DNA of 64,000 nucleotides from Orenia marismortui DSM 5156 (GCF_000379025.1 NZ_KB900617.1:1202017-1266016); one strand, 5' to 3'; positions 51,257 to 62,860 are shown, counted from the stretch's first letter. Notes: generated from the letters alone by a model not told the origin. Translations and numbers: made by a program.

Positions 51257-52498
51257 TTATTCTTTATATAGACTTATTTGCTCTACTAACTCCTGTAAAT
51301 CTTCTACTATTTGATCTAAACTATCAGCTATAGCAGCAGTCTGTTGAGCCTCTGCTGACTGTTCCTCACTAATAGCAGCAACTTCTTGGGCTGCAGCTGA
51401 AATACCTTCAGTGAAATCAGCAACTCCATTCATAACCTCTGTTATATCTACTAAGGTATGGTCAAGTTTAGCTACTCTGTCTTTGATATTTACAAATGCT
51501 TCATCAGCTTGGTTAATAGCCTTTAAGCTAGAATTAGCCTTTTCTTGACCAACCTTCATTTCATCAACAGTAGTTTCTGATTTCTTTTTCATCTCTTTAA
51601 TTAGACCGACAATATCCTCAGCAGCAGTATTAGATTCCACTGCTAACTCTCTAATCTCATCTGCAACTACAGCAAAACCACTTCCATGTTCACCAGCCCG
51701 AGCAGCCTCAATACTAGCATTTAAAGCCAATAAATTTGTTTGCTCCGCAATATTAGTAATTGCTCCAACAAAATTGCTAATTCTCTGAGTAAATTGATTT
51801 AACTCTTCTACTGTTATTGTAGATTTATTAATTCTTTGAGTTAACTCTGTAATAGTAGATACTGTGTTATTAATAATCCCAGTACCTTCATTAGCTGCAT
51901 TAGAAATAGCCTTAATTGAGTGGCCTTGATCTGTACTTATATCTCCTGCCATCTCCTTTATGCTGGTAGTTAAACCATTAACTAAATTAACTTGAACTTG
52001 TGAATTATTAGCTATTTCCTGAATAGATGAAGAAGCCTGTTCTGCCATATTTCCAGACTCTTCAGAAGCAGTTGATAGATTACCACTAATATCATTAATA
52101 TTTTCTGTAGTTAGATTAATTTTTTCCAGTATTTGATTCATATTCATAACCATTTGATTTAACTCCTGCTGTAAATAACCAATTTCATCATTACGTTTGA
52201 CTTCCATTGTTTCAACATCAAGATTACCTTCAGCAAGCTCTTTAGTCAAATTAGCCATCTGCTTAATAGGTTTGATAATCATTCTATTTGTTAAAAACAA
52301 GATAACCCCCGTTACAACAACAGTATCAATCATTGTTGAAACAAATAATGAGGTCTCACTACCAGAAAACTGTCCACTAATAAAAACATTTAGCTTATCA
52401 GCAATAAAAGGTCCAACCAATAATGACCCTAGCACAGCAACTACGAATTTGATTCTTAAACTCCTAAACTTTATTAGATTAATTATTTTATTCTTCAA
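51257..52498 (-). CDS. Methyl-accepting chemotaxis protein without a large sensor
   Basis: 413 aa from a TTG at 52498 that has GAGAGGAG 8 nt upstream; the ATG at 52555 has no site. Two membrane helices are separated by only about 20 outside residues. A HAMP domain ([21 protein letters not shown]) follows, and the signalling domain has the hairpin tip [26 protein letters not shown]. With almost no periplasmic loop it may sense membrane state or a partner protein. No other chemotaxis gene is nearby. Confidence 0.9.
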   Translation of the reverse strand: MKNKIINLIKFRSLRIKFVVAVLGSLLVGPFIADKLNVFISGQFSGSETSLFVSTMIDTVVVTGVILFLTNRMIIKPIKQMANLTKELAEGNLDVETMEVKRNDEIGYLQQELNQMVMNMNQILEKINLTTENINDISGNLSTASEESGNMAEQASSSIQEIANNSQVQVNLVNGLTTSIKEMAGDISTDQGHSIKAISNAANEGTGIINNTVSTITELTQRINKSTITVEELNQFTQRISNFVGAITNIAEQTNLLALNASIEAARAGEHGSGFAVVADEIRELAVESNTAAEDIVGLIKEMKKKSETTVDEMKVGQEKANSSLKAINQADEAFVNIKDRVAKLDHTLVDITEVMNGVADFTEGISAAAQEVAAISEEQSAEAQQTAAIADSLDQIVEDLQELVEQISLYKE

Positions 52499-52665
52499 AT
52501 TTAATACTCCTCTCTCTATATAATTAGAATTACTAGTTAATAGATAGTTAAACAATTATTTTGACCTCTATAACAAATCAATTTTTACTAGATTTTATTT
52601 CTTAATTGATTGTTAAAATATAGCTTCTACCTAATAATTATTTACAAAAGACTAAATACCTTCAA

Positions 52666-54510
52666 TTAATTTATTTCTTCATATACCTTTCCACCTAAGA
52701 TAGAATCTTTTGCTCCAATCTTGCCTTTATCAACTAAGTGGTCTAATTTACTTTCTAAAGTATTTCTATCTAAAATACTATCTGATCTCTCATTTATTTC
52801 TTCTAATTTTGAAAGAATATTGGTATTATTAATTGGCAAACTATATAAAATAGCATCATATAATCTTTGATCCTCTACTTCACTCTGTTTATTTAATTCT
52901 TCAAAAGGATTTTCTGTATGTGGACTTTCAGTTTTAGAGCATCTAATTCTTACAGCCAAAGTTCTACCAAAAATAGCTGAAGATACAAAGGTATCACCAG
53001 ACCTTAAATAAGGAAGTCTTTTAGCTTCATCAGAAGTTAGGTCAGTCTCTTGCTTAATAGTTTCAATATCAGTTGCTCTTACAGTTCTAAAAACAAATTT
53101 AGTATTTAATTGAGCAGTTACTGTTTCATCTAATAAAGTTGGACGTTGAGTAGCTAATATTAGAAAAGTACCATACTTTCTACCTTCTTGAGCTATCTCT
53201 TTTATTACTTTATTAGCAGGGGCATCATATCCTTTAGGGGCAAAATTATGGGCTTCATCAGTAGCAACAACAAAAGGTGGAAAATATTCTCCTTCTTGTT
53301 GTCGATATTGTGCATCTTTGTAGTCTCTACGCTTGCGATATAATGTTCCCAATACATAAGTAGCAAATACTTGTAATAACCAAATTGGCCCTTGAATAAC
53401 AACTAATTTGCGATCTTTAATACCTAATTCAATCTTATCAATACTATTGCTAAATAACCCCTCTCTTTCTAAACGTCCTAACCTCCAGACGATACCACTA
53501 ACAGAACTAGCCGGCAGATTACCATAAGCATCTAATAGCTCTAAATATTTATGGTATTCCTCCTTAGTCTCACCTTGGACAGCACCATTTTTTAAATCAC
53601 GATCAATTCTATTTCTTCCTAGCTCCTGAGCCCTTTGTAAATCTTCTAATCTACCTTTAAAGGTTAATAAGCTATCCTTTTTTTGATGTAAGCTCTGTAC
53701 AGCATTAATCATAGAATCTGTTAGATGGCTTGCTGCAGTTAATAGATCAGATAAGTCTTTAGTACTTAAATCTGAAAAATTAACTCCTACCTCTTGTCCA
53801 ATCTGAAAAGTTTCAAAAGCCTTAGCGAAATCCGTAGTATATTTCTCATCCAAATCTTTAAAAGAATCACTGAAATCCATTTCAAAATGAGGATCAAAAA
53901 CTATAGTAGGAACTCTTAACTTCATTAATTCCTCCAAAATTACTCTCATTCCAAAAGATTTACCCGAACCAGAACCACCAATAATACCAATATGAGGGTA
54001 TTGATGCATTGCCTTTACTTTAAAGTTGAAGGGAACTCCATTTTGAGGAGTTATATTACCATTCTCATATAGTGGTGCTATGTCTTTTAACTCTTCATCC
54101 ATCTCTGCTGTCATTTCTTCAGTTCCCCTAATCACACCTAAAACAAGTCCTTCTTCTGGCCCTTCTTTAACTAATAAATCTTTAACTTCACTAAAATGAG
54201 GAATTAGTACATCTGATCCTGTTTTGATTGGGTAAGGAGCCTCTTCTAATAAACGTACTTTGGCAATATTGATCTCATCTTCTGAAATATTATAGCCTAT
54301 ACTCTGTAATGAATCAATTACCCCCTTATCCACAAAGCCCTTATCAATGGATAAAGGAATATACCTATTATATGCTTGAGTTTCAACTACCTCTCCTAAA
54401 GGAATATTTAAACTTTCATCTACAATCTTTAACATCTCATTAATTCTAAATTTTCGATCTTTAGAAGCAACATAAACTTCTTGCTGCGTAGTTAAACCAA
54501 CTACCTGCAT
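52666..54510 (-). CDS. herA: HerA-type ATPase/DNA translocase (DUF87)
   Basis: 614 aa from the ATG at 54510, which has AAAGGTGG; the longer ORF is unsupported. Walker A is GGSGSGKSFG, Walker B is VVATDEAHNFAPKG and an arginine-finger/sensor segment contains FLILATQRPTLLDE. HerA forms a hexameric ring that partners NurA to resect DNA ends. The nurA gene lies upstream at 54590 in the same direction. The pair is best known from archaea, and bacterial copies are patchy. A linked MRN-type nuclease (mre11/rad50) is not visible here. Confidence 0.85.
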   Translation of the reverse strand: MQVVGLTTQQEVYVASKDRKFRINEMLKIVDESLNIPLGEVVETQAYNRYIPLSIDKGFVDKGVIDSLQSIGYNISEDEINIAKVRLLEEAPYPIKTGSDVLIPHFSEVKDLLVKEGPEEGLVLGVIRGTEEMTAEMDEELKDIAPLYENGNITPQNGVPFNFKVKAMHQYPHIGIIGGSGSGKSFGMRVILEELMKLRVPTIVFDPHFEMDFSDSFKDLDEKYTTDFAKAFETFQIGQEVGVNFSDLSTKDLSDLLTAASHLTDSMINAVQSLHQKKDSLLTFKGRLEDLQRAQELGRNRIDRDLKNGAVQGETKEEYHKYLELLDAYGNLPASSVSGIVWRLGRLEREGLFSNSIDKIELGIKDRKLVVIQGPIWLLQVFATYVLGTLYRKRRDYKDAQYRQQEGEYFPPFVVATDEAHNFAPKGYDAPANKVIKEIAQEGRKYGTFLILATQRPTLLDETVTAQLNTKFVFRTVRATDIETIKQETDLTSDEAKRLPYLRSGDTFVSSAIFGRTLAVRIRCSKTESPHTENPFEELNKQSEVEDQRLYDAILYSLPINNTNILSKLEEINERSDSILDRNTLESKLDHLVDKGKIGAKDSILGGKVYEEIN

Positions 54511-54530
54511 CTTTATCCACCTTTCTTTTT

Positions 54531-54587
54531 GAATTAATAATGAATAATTAAGATCTTCTTTAATTATCAATTATAAATTATACATTG
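54531..54587. repeat. Heptamer inverted-repeat element C (TATAATT type)
   Basis: Right arm, reverse complemented, reads TATAATT TATAATT GATAATT; left arm carries ATTAATA ATGAATA ATTAAG. AT-rich, so chance is harder to exclude than for elements A and B. Lies between herA and nurA. Confidence 0.45.
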
Positions 54588-54589
54588 CT

Positions 54590-55624
54590 TTAATAAACTC
54601 TATCTGAACGCTTAGAATAAAAAAGTCTCTGCTTCAAACGAGGATCTAAGTAATTGTCAATGATCATCTCCATCATTTTATTGCTAATTCTAACCTCTTC
54701 GTCAACAATATCTAACCAGATTGGTATACCTCGTCCATCTTTGGGAGTAAGTGAATATACCAGATTACTCACCAATTCTAAAGAATCTTCTTGCTCTTTA
54801 AGAAGATCAATCCCTATTACACCTGGATCATTTGAGATTCTTGCAAAAGACTTTTTTAAGCCATCTTTAACATTATCAAAAATCATCATCTCACCCAAAT
54901 CTAATAATCCAAACATTAGTTCTCTATCATACATATCCTTCATATTAGTAGGAAAATCATTCTCATCACCTAAAGTCAAGCTTAAATCATGAGTACCTAT
55001 CTCTTCAATTACTCCTACTATTATCACATCTCTATCTAAAGCTATTTCCACTAATTCCTCCCACTCTTTTTCAGCTTGATTTTGGTATCTAGTTAAAGAC
55101 CCATCCATCATAACCAAAGTAGGATTCCATTTCAAAATACTATCTTTAGCCACCAATACTTCCAAAGAAGCCAGTAAAGAACTTTTAATCTTACCTGCTA
55201 CCTCTTGAGCATAAACTCTATTATCTTCACCTTCTTGATTATTAGCAATCGAAAGCTTTTTAATAATATTTCTTTTATCATCTTCAATTAAAGGACTAAA
55301 TATCTGCTGTCTTATAACACCAGATTGCTTTCTGTCAGTACTCTTAGCTAAAGCCTGTAATAAAGTAATATAGTGAGGATAGATCTTCCCCTGAGTATTA
55401 ACTGAACCATCAACACCTACAATAGCCTTATCTTTACTAAAATTTTTCAATTCTAGATCATTTAGTTGAGTTAAATTGATAAACTTACCAATTTTAGAAC
55501 TAATCAATTGCTTTAATTTATCGTTACTTAGGTTAGATTGACTTTCATACTTTTCTCTAAGTTTTGTGTTAGAATCTTTTAATAAAGATTTCAATTCTTC
55601 AGTAAATAACACTTTGATCACCAA
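54590..55624 (-). CDS. nurA: NurA-family nuclease
   Basis: 344 aa. NurA-domain signature IVGVDGSVNTQGKIYPHYITLLQALA near the N-terminal third (the Asp that binds metal), MMDGSLTRY and a late ISNDPGVIGIDLL. It degrades DNA 5'-3' together with the HerA ring. The start is uncertain: TTG at 55624, GTG at 55621 or GTG at 55612, all near GAGG. It is transcribed ahead of herA with element C between. Confidence 0.8.
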   Translation of the reverse strand: MVIKVLFTEELKSLLKDSNTKLREKYESQSNLSNDKLKQLISSKIGKFINLTQLNDLELKNFSKDKAIVGVDGSVNTQGKIYPHYITLLQALAKSTDRKQSGVIRQQIFSPLIEDDKRNIIKKLSIANNQEGEDNRVYAQEVAGKIKSSLLASLEVLVAKDSILKWNPTLVMMDGSLTRYQNQAEKEWEELVEIALDRDVIIVGVIEEIGTHDLSLTLGDENDFPTNMKDMYDRELMFGLLDLGEMMIFDNVKDGLKKSFARISNDPGVIGIDLLKEQEDSLELVSNLVYSLTPKDGRGIPIWLDIVDEEVRISNKMMEMIIDNYLDPRLKQRLFYSKRSDRVY

Positions 55625-55767
55625 CCTCTATTCTTATCTTCCACACCTATTCTCCACTTCCTGCTTTAACTTTTTTACACCTTTGATCAGATTTTAAATA
55701 TAACAAATCATGAATAGCTAAGATGATAAATTAGGATGCTGTTTAACAGCACCCTAATTTTTTTATT

Positions 55768-56613
55768 TTATCTATTAACTTTTATTTTTATTCCAATCTG
55801 ATAGACCTCACTTTTAGGTAATGAGCGTAACTTGGCTACTTCTTTAATAGCTTTTTTCTTAGTTAATCCTTCCTCCATCAATGACTCTAAATGCTCTAAA
55901 ATAGATAAATCTTTCCAAGCTTCACCTTCATTCTTAACTTTTCCGCCTTCTAAAACAAGAACAATCTCACCTCTTGGTTTATTATTCTTAAACAATTCAA
56001 TTAATTCACTAATATTTCCATCTATTGTTTCTTCAAATTTCTTAGTCAACTCTCTACAAATAACAGCTCTTCTATCTCCTAAAACTGCTAAGATATCACC
56101 TAAAGCTTTAATTAATCTATGAGGTGCTTCATAAAAAACTAGTGTACGTTCTTCATTTTTTAAATTCTCTAAATAACTCTTTCGATCACTATTTTTTCGT
56201 GGTAAAAACCCTTCAAAAGCAAATCTATCAGTAGCTAAACCAGAAATAACCAAGGCACTCGTCATAGCTGTTGGTCCTGGAATAGGAACGACTCTCATTC
56301 CTTCTGATCTAAGAAGGCTAATTATTCTATACCCCGGATCAGAAATACCTGGCATTCCAGCATCTGAAACTAATGCTATATTTAGCCCTGCTTTTAATTT
56401 CTTCAATAACTCTTTACTTTTATGTTCAGCATTATGTTCATGATAACTAGTTAATTTTGTATCTATCTGATAATGATTTAATAATTTTTGGGTATGACGA
56501 GTATCCTCTGCTGCTATCAAATCAACTTCTTTCAAAATATTTAAAGCCCTAAGAGTAATATCATCTAAATTACCTATTGGTGTACCACATATATATAATT
56601 TCCCATCACTCAT
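55768..56613 (-). CDS. rsmI: 16S rRNA (cytidine-1402-2'-O)-methyltransferase RsmI
   Basis: 281 aa, TP-methylase fold. Motifs: LYICGTPIGNLDDITLRAL, AAEDTRHTQKLL, LVSDAGMPGISDPGYRI and VPIPGPTAMTSAL. It modifies C1402 in the decoding centre. The start ATG overlaps the upstream GIY-YIG gene's stop by a few bases. Equivalent to B. subtilis yabC (rsmI) in the same order. Confidence 0.96.
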   Translation of the reverse strand: MSDGKLYICGTPIGNLDDITLRALNILKEVDLIAAEDTRHTQKLLNHYQIDTKLTSYHEHNAEHKSKELLKKLKAGLNIALVSDAGMPGISDPGYRIISLLRSEGMRVVPIPGPTAMTSALVISGLATDRFAFEGFLPRKNSDRKSYLENLKNEERTLVFYEAPHRLIKALGDILAVLGDRRAVICRELTKKFEETIDGNISELIELFKNNKPRGEIVLVLEGGKVKNEGEAWKDLSILEHLESLMEEGLTKKKAIKEVAKLRSLPKSEVYQIGIKIKVNR

Positions 56614-56860
56614 CTAACTCACCCTTTATTAGCTTCAATTTCTGTTGACGACTCATTTGCTTAATTTTGTATTCCCGTTGCATCGCTTGACTTTTATCTT
56701 TATGTTCTTCACTGTAATAAAGTTCAACTGGAGTTCTACCTCTAGTATATTTAGCTCCACTTCCATTATTGTGTTCTTTAACTCTTCTTTTAATATTAGT
56801 AGTATATCCTGTGTATAATGTATTATCATTACACTTTAGTATGTAAACATAATGTCCCAT
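56606..56860 (-). CDS. yazA: GIY-YIG domain protein (YazA/YhbQ family)
   Basis: 84 aa. GIY-YIG core: YVYILKCNDNTLYTGYTTNIKRR, then VKEHNNGSGAKYTRGRTPV and Glu in YYSEEHKDKSQAM. These small proteins have a nuclease-like fold; the E. coli homologue YhbQ acts on DNA. The Bacillus order yabB-yazA-yabC is kept. Biological role uncertain. Confidence 0.92.
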   Translation of the reverse strand: MGHYVYILKCNDNTLYTGYTTNIKRRVKEHNNGSGAKYTRGRTPVELYYSEEHKDKSQAMQREYKIKQMSRQQKLKLIKGELDE

Positions 56861-56908
56861 AATTCAAAACCCTTCCTATCAAAAATTAATCAGATTTGAT
56901 TGTAGCAT

Positions 56909-57679
56909 TTAACTTTCTGGGTAATAAATTTTCTTTACTTCTTCACTATAATCTCCAGCTTTATTATAAACGATTAAAGGAGATAATACATCTAAACCTA
57001 CTCCGCCTCCTTTAATAGCTTCAATTAATACTAAATTAGATTTTTTATCAAGCTTTGGATAAATCAATCTCATCCTTTTAGCTGATAAATTATACTTTTC
57101 TAATAATGACAATAACTCAGCTAAACGCTGAGTTCTATAAACATATGCTGCCTTAGCTTTATATTTAAGTAACTGACTACTAACTTTGATTATATCTTCT
57201 AACTCACAAAATATCTCATGTCTTGCAATAGCAAGGCTATTTTCAGGATTAACCTTACCACTTCCTCTTTTCATATAAGGAGGGTTGCTCACAATATAAT
57301 CAAAACTTTCTGTTCCAAATTCTTTCAAAGCGTCTTTTAAATCTAAATTTATAAAGGTTAATTTATTCTGAAGATTATTATAAACACTACTTCTTTTAGC
57401 CATATCAATTACTTGCTTTTGAATATCAATTCCAATAACCTCTTTAACCTTATATTTAGGCTCTATTAAATGAGGAATAATCCCATTACCAGTACCAATA
57501 TCTAATACTCGGGAATTATTTCTAGGTCTAATAAAATCAGAAAGTAATACTGCATCTAAAGAAAAGCAGAAATAATTAGGATTCTGAATTAACTTTAAAT
57601 TATCTATTAAGAGGTCATCTAGCCTCTCTTCAGATCTTAAATTAATCCTCATCTCTATCATCATCTTCCTCTGCTTCAT
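56909..57679 (-). CDS. trmN6: tRNA1(Val) adenine-37 N6-methyltransferase-like (TrmN6/YabB)
   Basis: 256 aa. SAM motif [15 protein letters not shown] and the catalytic NPPY in [15 protein letters not shown]. YabB/TrmN6 enzymes methylate N6 of adenosine 37 in tRNA-Val. The ATG at 57652, which overlaps the yabA stop, is an alternative start; ribosome sites are weak at both, suggesting coupling to yabA. Conserved order yabA-yabB-yazA. Confidence 0.9.
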   Translation of the reverse strand: MKQRKMMIEMRINLRSEERLDDLLIDNLKLIQNPNYFCFSLDAVLLSDFIRPRNNSRVLDIGTGNGIIPHLIEPKYKVKEVIGIDIQKQVIDMAKRSSVYNNLQNKLTFINLDLKDALKEFGTESFDYIVSNPPYMKRGSGKVNPENSLAIARHEIFCELEDIIKVSSQLLKYKAKAAYVYRTQRLAELLSLLEKYNLSAKRMRLIYPKLDKKSNLVLIEAIKGGGVGLDVLSPLIVYNKAGDYSEEVKKIYYPES

Positions 57680-58004
57680 CTAAGTTATTATCTAATAACC
57701 CCATACAAAATAAACAATCACTTTCACGTCCTTCACCAAAATTTAGGTGACAAATATGAAATCCTTCCTGATATAAACGGGCTAAATTATCATATCCCTC
57801 TCCAGATTTTTCTTCATTTTCTTCTTTTTCAAAAAGTAGTTTTTTCAGATTTTGATTTTCTACTTTGAGTTTTTCATTTTCTTTGTATATATTATAAATT
57901 CTATTCTTTATTTTTTGAAAATCATTAGTCAAAACCTGTAACTCTTCTTGAAAATGAGCTAAAAGACCAATAATCTCTTCCACTATTGTAACCTCCATAT
58001 CCAA
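57642..58004 (-). CDS. yabA: Replication-initiation control protein YabA
   Basis: 120 aa. N-terminal leucine-zipper coiled coil (~10-65), a linker and the C-terminal zinc cluster [20 protein letters not shown] (H/C...C..C). It binds DnaA and DnaN to limit initiation. The tail is acidic. The gene overlaps trmN6 downstream. Confidence 0.93.
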   Translation of the reverse strand: MDMEVTIVEEIIGLLAHFQEELQVLTNDFQKIKNRIYNIYKENEKLKVENQNLKKLLFEKEENEEKSGEGYDNLARLYQEGFHICHLNFGEGRESDCLFCMGLLDNNLDEAEEDDDRDED

Positions 58005-58039
58005 AAAGTATCCTTAAACTAGTTCTATACTTTCTCATA

Positions 58040-58840
58040 TTAATCCTCTTTATTTTTGATTTGATCTGCAGAAACTTCTATTCTCTCATTATTCTTCAAC
58101 TTTAAAGTAAGGGTATTCTTAACTACATTTAAAGCAGTAACTATAGCAGTTCCTTGATCTACCTCTACTTTGTCACCTACATTAGGCAAATTATTTATCC
58201 CTTCTTGATAAGATTTATCTTCATATTTTAAACAACACATCAAACGACCACAAATACCTGAAATTTTCTCAGGATTCAACGATAAATTTTGATCTTTTGC
58301 CATCTGAATAGTAATTGGTTCAAAAGTCCTTAAAAAAGTTTTACAACATAACTGCCTTCCACACTGACCAATACCACCTAGCATTTTTGTTTCATCTCTA
58401 ACACCAATCTGCCTTAACTCTATCCTTGTTCTAAATATTGAAGCCAAATCCTTAACTAATTCTCTAAAATCTATCCTACCATCTGCAGTAAAGTAAAAGA
58501 GTAATTTCCCTTTATCAAAGGTATACTCAGATTCAATTAACTTCATTGGTAAATTATGTTCTTTTATCTTCTTAGCACAAATATCAAAAGCCTTATCTGC
58601 TTCCTCTTTATTTTGCTTAGCTTGCTGAATATCATTAAATGTAGCTTTACGTTTAACTGCTTTTAATTTATAATCTAAATTTTCTTGATTAACTTCCTTA
58701 GAATCTATGACTACCTCTCCTAATTCTATACCTCGAGAAGTTTCAGCAATTATTTTATCTCCAACATTTATTTCTAAATCTGAAGGATTAAAATAATAAA
58801 TCTTACCAGCTTTCTTAAATGTAGCTCCTACTACTTCCAT
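58040..58840 (-). CDS. ricT: RicT (YaaT), PSP1-domain Fe-S protein
   Basis: 266 aa. The PSP1 domain carries the conserved Cys pattern: GGIGQCGRQLCC and GICGRLMCCLKYE, which in the Y-complex (RicA-RicF-RicT) hold 4Fe-4S clusters. The complex aids RNase Y processing, sporulation and biofilm. The start lies inside the last 26 bases of holB. Order holB-yaaT-yabA is as in Bacillus. Confidence 0.95.
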   Translation of the reverse strand: MEVVGATFKKAGKIYYFNPSDLEINVGDKIIAETSRGIELGEVVIDSKEVNQENLDYKLKAVKRKATFNDIQQAKQNKEEADKAFDICAKKIKEHNLPMKLIESEYTFDKGKLLFYFTADGRIDFRELVKDLASIFRTRIELRQIGVRDETKMLGGIGQCGRQLCCKTFLRTFEPITIQMAKDQNLSLNPEKISGICGRLMCCLKYEDKSYQEGINNLPNVGDKVEVDQGTAIVTALNVVKNTLTLKLKNNERIEVSADQIKNKED

Positions 58841-59834
58841 TATAATTTTTCCTCCTTAATTTATTTAACTTTAAAAGCATTACCTCTAAAGCTAATTGTA
58901 AATTAACATTAATATTCTTAATAACATTATTTGTTTCTTCTATTAACTTTATTATATCTTCTATTCCTTTTCTTTCCCATCCTTTAGCTTCCTCTGATAA
59001 CTGTTGGCTATAATCTACATTAATCAGCTCTTTACTTTGATCTAATTTTAACATTAATAAGTCGCGATACCAAGTTAGGATAATATCTAAATTATCTCCC
59101 ACCTTATCTCGGTCATCTAAAATTTTTTGGACTAAATCAAATGCTTTATTTCTATCTAAATCTGTAAGAGACTGCGCTAATTCTAAAACTTGATTTCTTT
59201 CCTCTAATTTACCTTCCTCATTAATTAAATCTAAGGCAAGATTATACTTTCCAGCTGATAAAGATGTCAGTAATTCTGCTTTTTCTTCTATGAGATTATA
59301 CTCTTCTATTAGTTTATCCTTAATCATACTATCTGAAACAAGTCTAAACCTGACTATTTGACATCTAGAAATAATAGTCGGTAACAACTGATTTAAATTG
59401 CTAGCTATTAAAATTATTACAGCATAACTTGGAGGTTCTTCTAAGGTCTTTAAAAGACTATTAGCCGCTTGAACACTCATCTTGTCTGCTTGATGAATGA
59501 TATATACTTTCTTATTACTTTCATAAGGTTTATATAAGATCTCTTGTTGTAATTTTCTAATTTGATCTATCTTAATCGATGCCCCATCAGGATGTATCTC
59601 TTTTATATCAGGATGATTATGATTATCTGCTTTTCTACAAGATATACAGCTATAACAGGAATCATCTTTATTTTCTTGACAATTAATAGCTTTAGTGAAT
59701 TCAAATGCTGTTAAATATTTCCCTAAACCTTCTTCACCTATAAATAAATATGCATGACTTAACCTATCGCTATTTAAGGCATTCTTTAGAATTTTTTTAG
59801 CTAATTCTTGTCCTAATATTTGATTAAAAGGCAT
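58815..59834 (-). CDS. holB: DNA polymerase III delta-prime subunit
   Basis: 339 aa. AAA+ clamp-loader fold: HAYLFIGEEGLGKYLTAFEF (Walker A), a zinc cluster CYSCISCRKADNHNHPD, KSLLKTLEEPP-type sensor (SLLKTLEEPPSYAV) and SRCQIVRF. Loads the sliding clamp. The ribosome site AAGGAGAG precedes the ATG. It follows yaaR in the conserved operon. Confidence 0.94.
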   Translation of the reverse strand: MPFNQILGQELAKKILKNALNSDRLSHAYLFIGEEGLGKYLTAFEFTKAINCQENKDDSCYSCISCRKADNHNHPDIKEIHPDGASIKIDQIRKLQQEILYKPYESNKKVYIIHQADKMSVQAANSLLKTLEEPPSYAVIILIASNLNQLLPTIISRCQIVRFRLVSDSMIKDKLIEEYNLIEEKAELLTSLSAGKYNLALDLINEEGKLEERNQVLELAQSLTDLDRNKAFDLVQKILDDRDKVGDNLDIILTWYRDLLMLKLDQSKELINVDYSQQLSEEAKGWERKGIEDIIKLIEETNNVIKNINVNLQLALEVMLLKLNKLRRKNYNGSSRSYI

Positions 59835-59849
59835 ATCTAAGTACTCTCC

Positions 59850-60290
59850 TTATCTATATAAATCTAGTAACATACCGCGAACTTCATCCAATTTAGCTAA
59901 AATATCTAATTGATCTGTTTGATCCTTTAAAATCATTTTAGTCAAATCCTCTAATGAACTATCTACTGATTTCACTATAGTATGTATCTTCCCTTGTATT
60001 GGACTATAATTTTCTTCTACATTATACATTTTCTCTGTTGCTTCCCCAATAAACTTTCTTATCATCTTTTTATATCTAACTAACTCTTTAAAGGTTCGGT
60101 GCTTACTCAAACGATCACCTTGTTCATCTATTAAATCTAATAATTCATCTAACCTTCCCTTAATTTGTTGACCATGAACCTTTTCTAGCTCTTCTAAAAA
60201 GTTACTTTTATTCCCATTAACCTTTAATAATTTCTTACTAGAAGCTCTAACAGTATTTAAATTATTCTTCAATTTGTTTTCAATCTTCAT
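59850..60290 (-). CDS. yaaR: YaaR family protein (DUF327)
   Basis: 146 aa, helical, with VRASSKKLLKVNGNKSNFLE, LDEQ-type segments (LLDLIDEQGDRLSKHRTFKEL) and VDSSLEDLTKMIL. Conserved between tmk and holB in Firmicutes. Function unknown. yaaQ (a PII-like c-di-AMP binder), normally between tmk and yaaR, is missing. It overlaps tmk by 4 nt. Confidence 0.88.
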   Translation of the reverse strand: MKIENKLKNNLNTVRASSKKLLKVNGNKSNFLEELEKVHGQQIKGRLDELLDLIDEQGDRLSKHRTFKELVRYKKMIRKFIGEATEKMYNVEENYSPIQGKIHTIVKSVDSSLEDLTKMILKDQTDQLDILAKLDEVRGMLLDLYR

Positions 60291-60922
60291 CTTATCAACC
60301 TCTTTTTGAGTAAGATTTTAACCTGATCAAAAACCTCATTAATAGATTTACTTGCATCAACAATCTCTATTCTATCTTCTTTTTGAGCCAAATCCAAATA
60401 AGCCTTCCTTACTTTTTGATGAAATGATAAATTTTCAGCCTCAATTCTATCACCTTGACTATTAGATTTAGATGTTACTCTTTTAGCTCTCTGTAAAGAT
60501 AAACTAGGATTAATATCAAAAATTAAAGTTAAATTAGGAATTAGTCCTTCAGTTGCAATATTATTTAACTCTTCTATTAAACTTTTATTAATACCTCTAG
60601 CATAACCTTGATAAGCCATTGTAGCATCTATGTATCTATCACTTATAACTATCTTTCCTTCTTTTAATGATGGTTTAATTAATTCTGATACATGTTGAGC
60701 TCTTTCAGCAGCATATAATAATAACTCCGCTTTAGGAATTAAATTCTCATGATTAGGGTTTAATAAGATCCTTCTAATCTCTTGTCCCACTTCTGTATCC
60801 CCTGGCTCAAAAGTATTAATAACTTCATAATTCAAACTCTCTAAATATTTTTTTATTAATTTTATTTGAGTTGATTTTCCAGACCCCTCAACACCCTCTA
60901 ATGTAATAAAGTATCCCGTCAT
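60287..60922 (-). CDS. tmk: Thymidylate kinase
   Basis: 211 aa. P-loop LEGVEGSGKSTQIKLI, DR(Y/H) motif VISDRYIDATMAYQGYARG and lid segment RVTSKSNSQGDRIE. Makes dTDP from dTMP. Ribosome site TTGGAGGAA. First gene of the tmk-yaaR-holB-ricT-yabA operon. Confidence 0.95.
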   Translation of the reverse strand: MTGYFITLEGVEGSGKSTQIKLIKKYLESLNYEVINTFEPGDTEVGQEIRRILLNPNHENLIPKAELLLYAAERAQHVSELIKPSLKEGKIVISDRYIDATMAYQGYARGINKSLIEELNNIATEGLIPNLTLIFDINPSLSLQRAKRVTSKSNSQGDRIEAENLSFHQKVRKAYLDLAQKEDRIEIVDASKSINEVFDQVKILLKKRLIR

Positions 60923-61173
60923 TAAATTTCCTCCAATAATTTTGATTACTATTGTTAATATTCTTTAACCATAAACAAAGTCCTTTATTATAAGTATAGA
61001 TAAGAGATTCTTTAACTAATAAATCATTTTCATTATTGTTAATTATACCCAAATAATATTCTTTTCATAAGACATTTTTCTCAGGCTTATATAGTATTTT
61101 TAAAGCAATAACATTATTTTATAAGGTGAAAATTTATTATAGTAAACCTTATATCATAAAAGTTATTAAAATT

Positions 61174-61202
61174 AAAAAGTCCTCAAATTTGAGGACTTCT
61201 TC
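61174..61202 (-). terminator. Terminator of guaB
   Basis: Minus-strand stem AAGTCCTCAAA/TTTGAGGACTT followed by a T-run. The stretch up to tmk (60923-61173) holds no gene that I can see. Confidence 0.8.
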
Positions 61203-61204
61203 AT

Positions 61205-62665
<1,461 letters not shown>

Positions 62666-62720
62666 TTATCCCCCTTTATATTGTTATTATATATAGTTTC
62701 TTTCCATTTAATATATAAAG

Positions 62721-62758
62721 AAAAACCCCTAAGTATCATTTTAGATATACCTAGGGTC
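62721..62758 (-). terminator. Riboswitch terminator of guaB
   Basis: Minus-strand stem GACCCTAGGTAT/ATACTTAGGGG followed by TTTTTC. It should form when guanine is bound. Confidence 0.8.
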
Positions 62759-62770
62759 AGAAATATCAAT

Positions 62771-62840
62771 ATTTCGTAGTCAAGTGGTTATGGCCACTTG
62801 GTAGAAACTTTCGAGCCCTATTCCCGATAATATACGAAAT
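62771..62840 (-). ncRNA. Guanine riboswitch (purine class)
   Basis: Minus strand: ATTTCGTATATTATCGGGAA, AGGGCTCG, AAGTTTCTACCAAGTGGCC, ATAACCACTTGACTACGAAAT. The three-helix purine aptamer core is complete, with GTTTCTACC and the key C in GACTACG (a U would mean adenine). It regulates guaB. Rest of 62841-63120 holds only its promoter and no gene. Confidence 0.93.
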
Positions 62841-62860
62841 TTTATTCTATAATTTTCTTA

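Noticed and set aside
54590..55624. nurA-herA as part of a phage-defence island
   Set aside because: Both flanks are housekeeping genes in conserved order, and no other defence gene is present.
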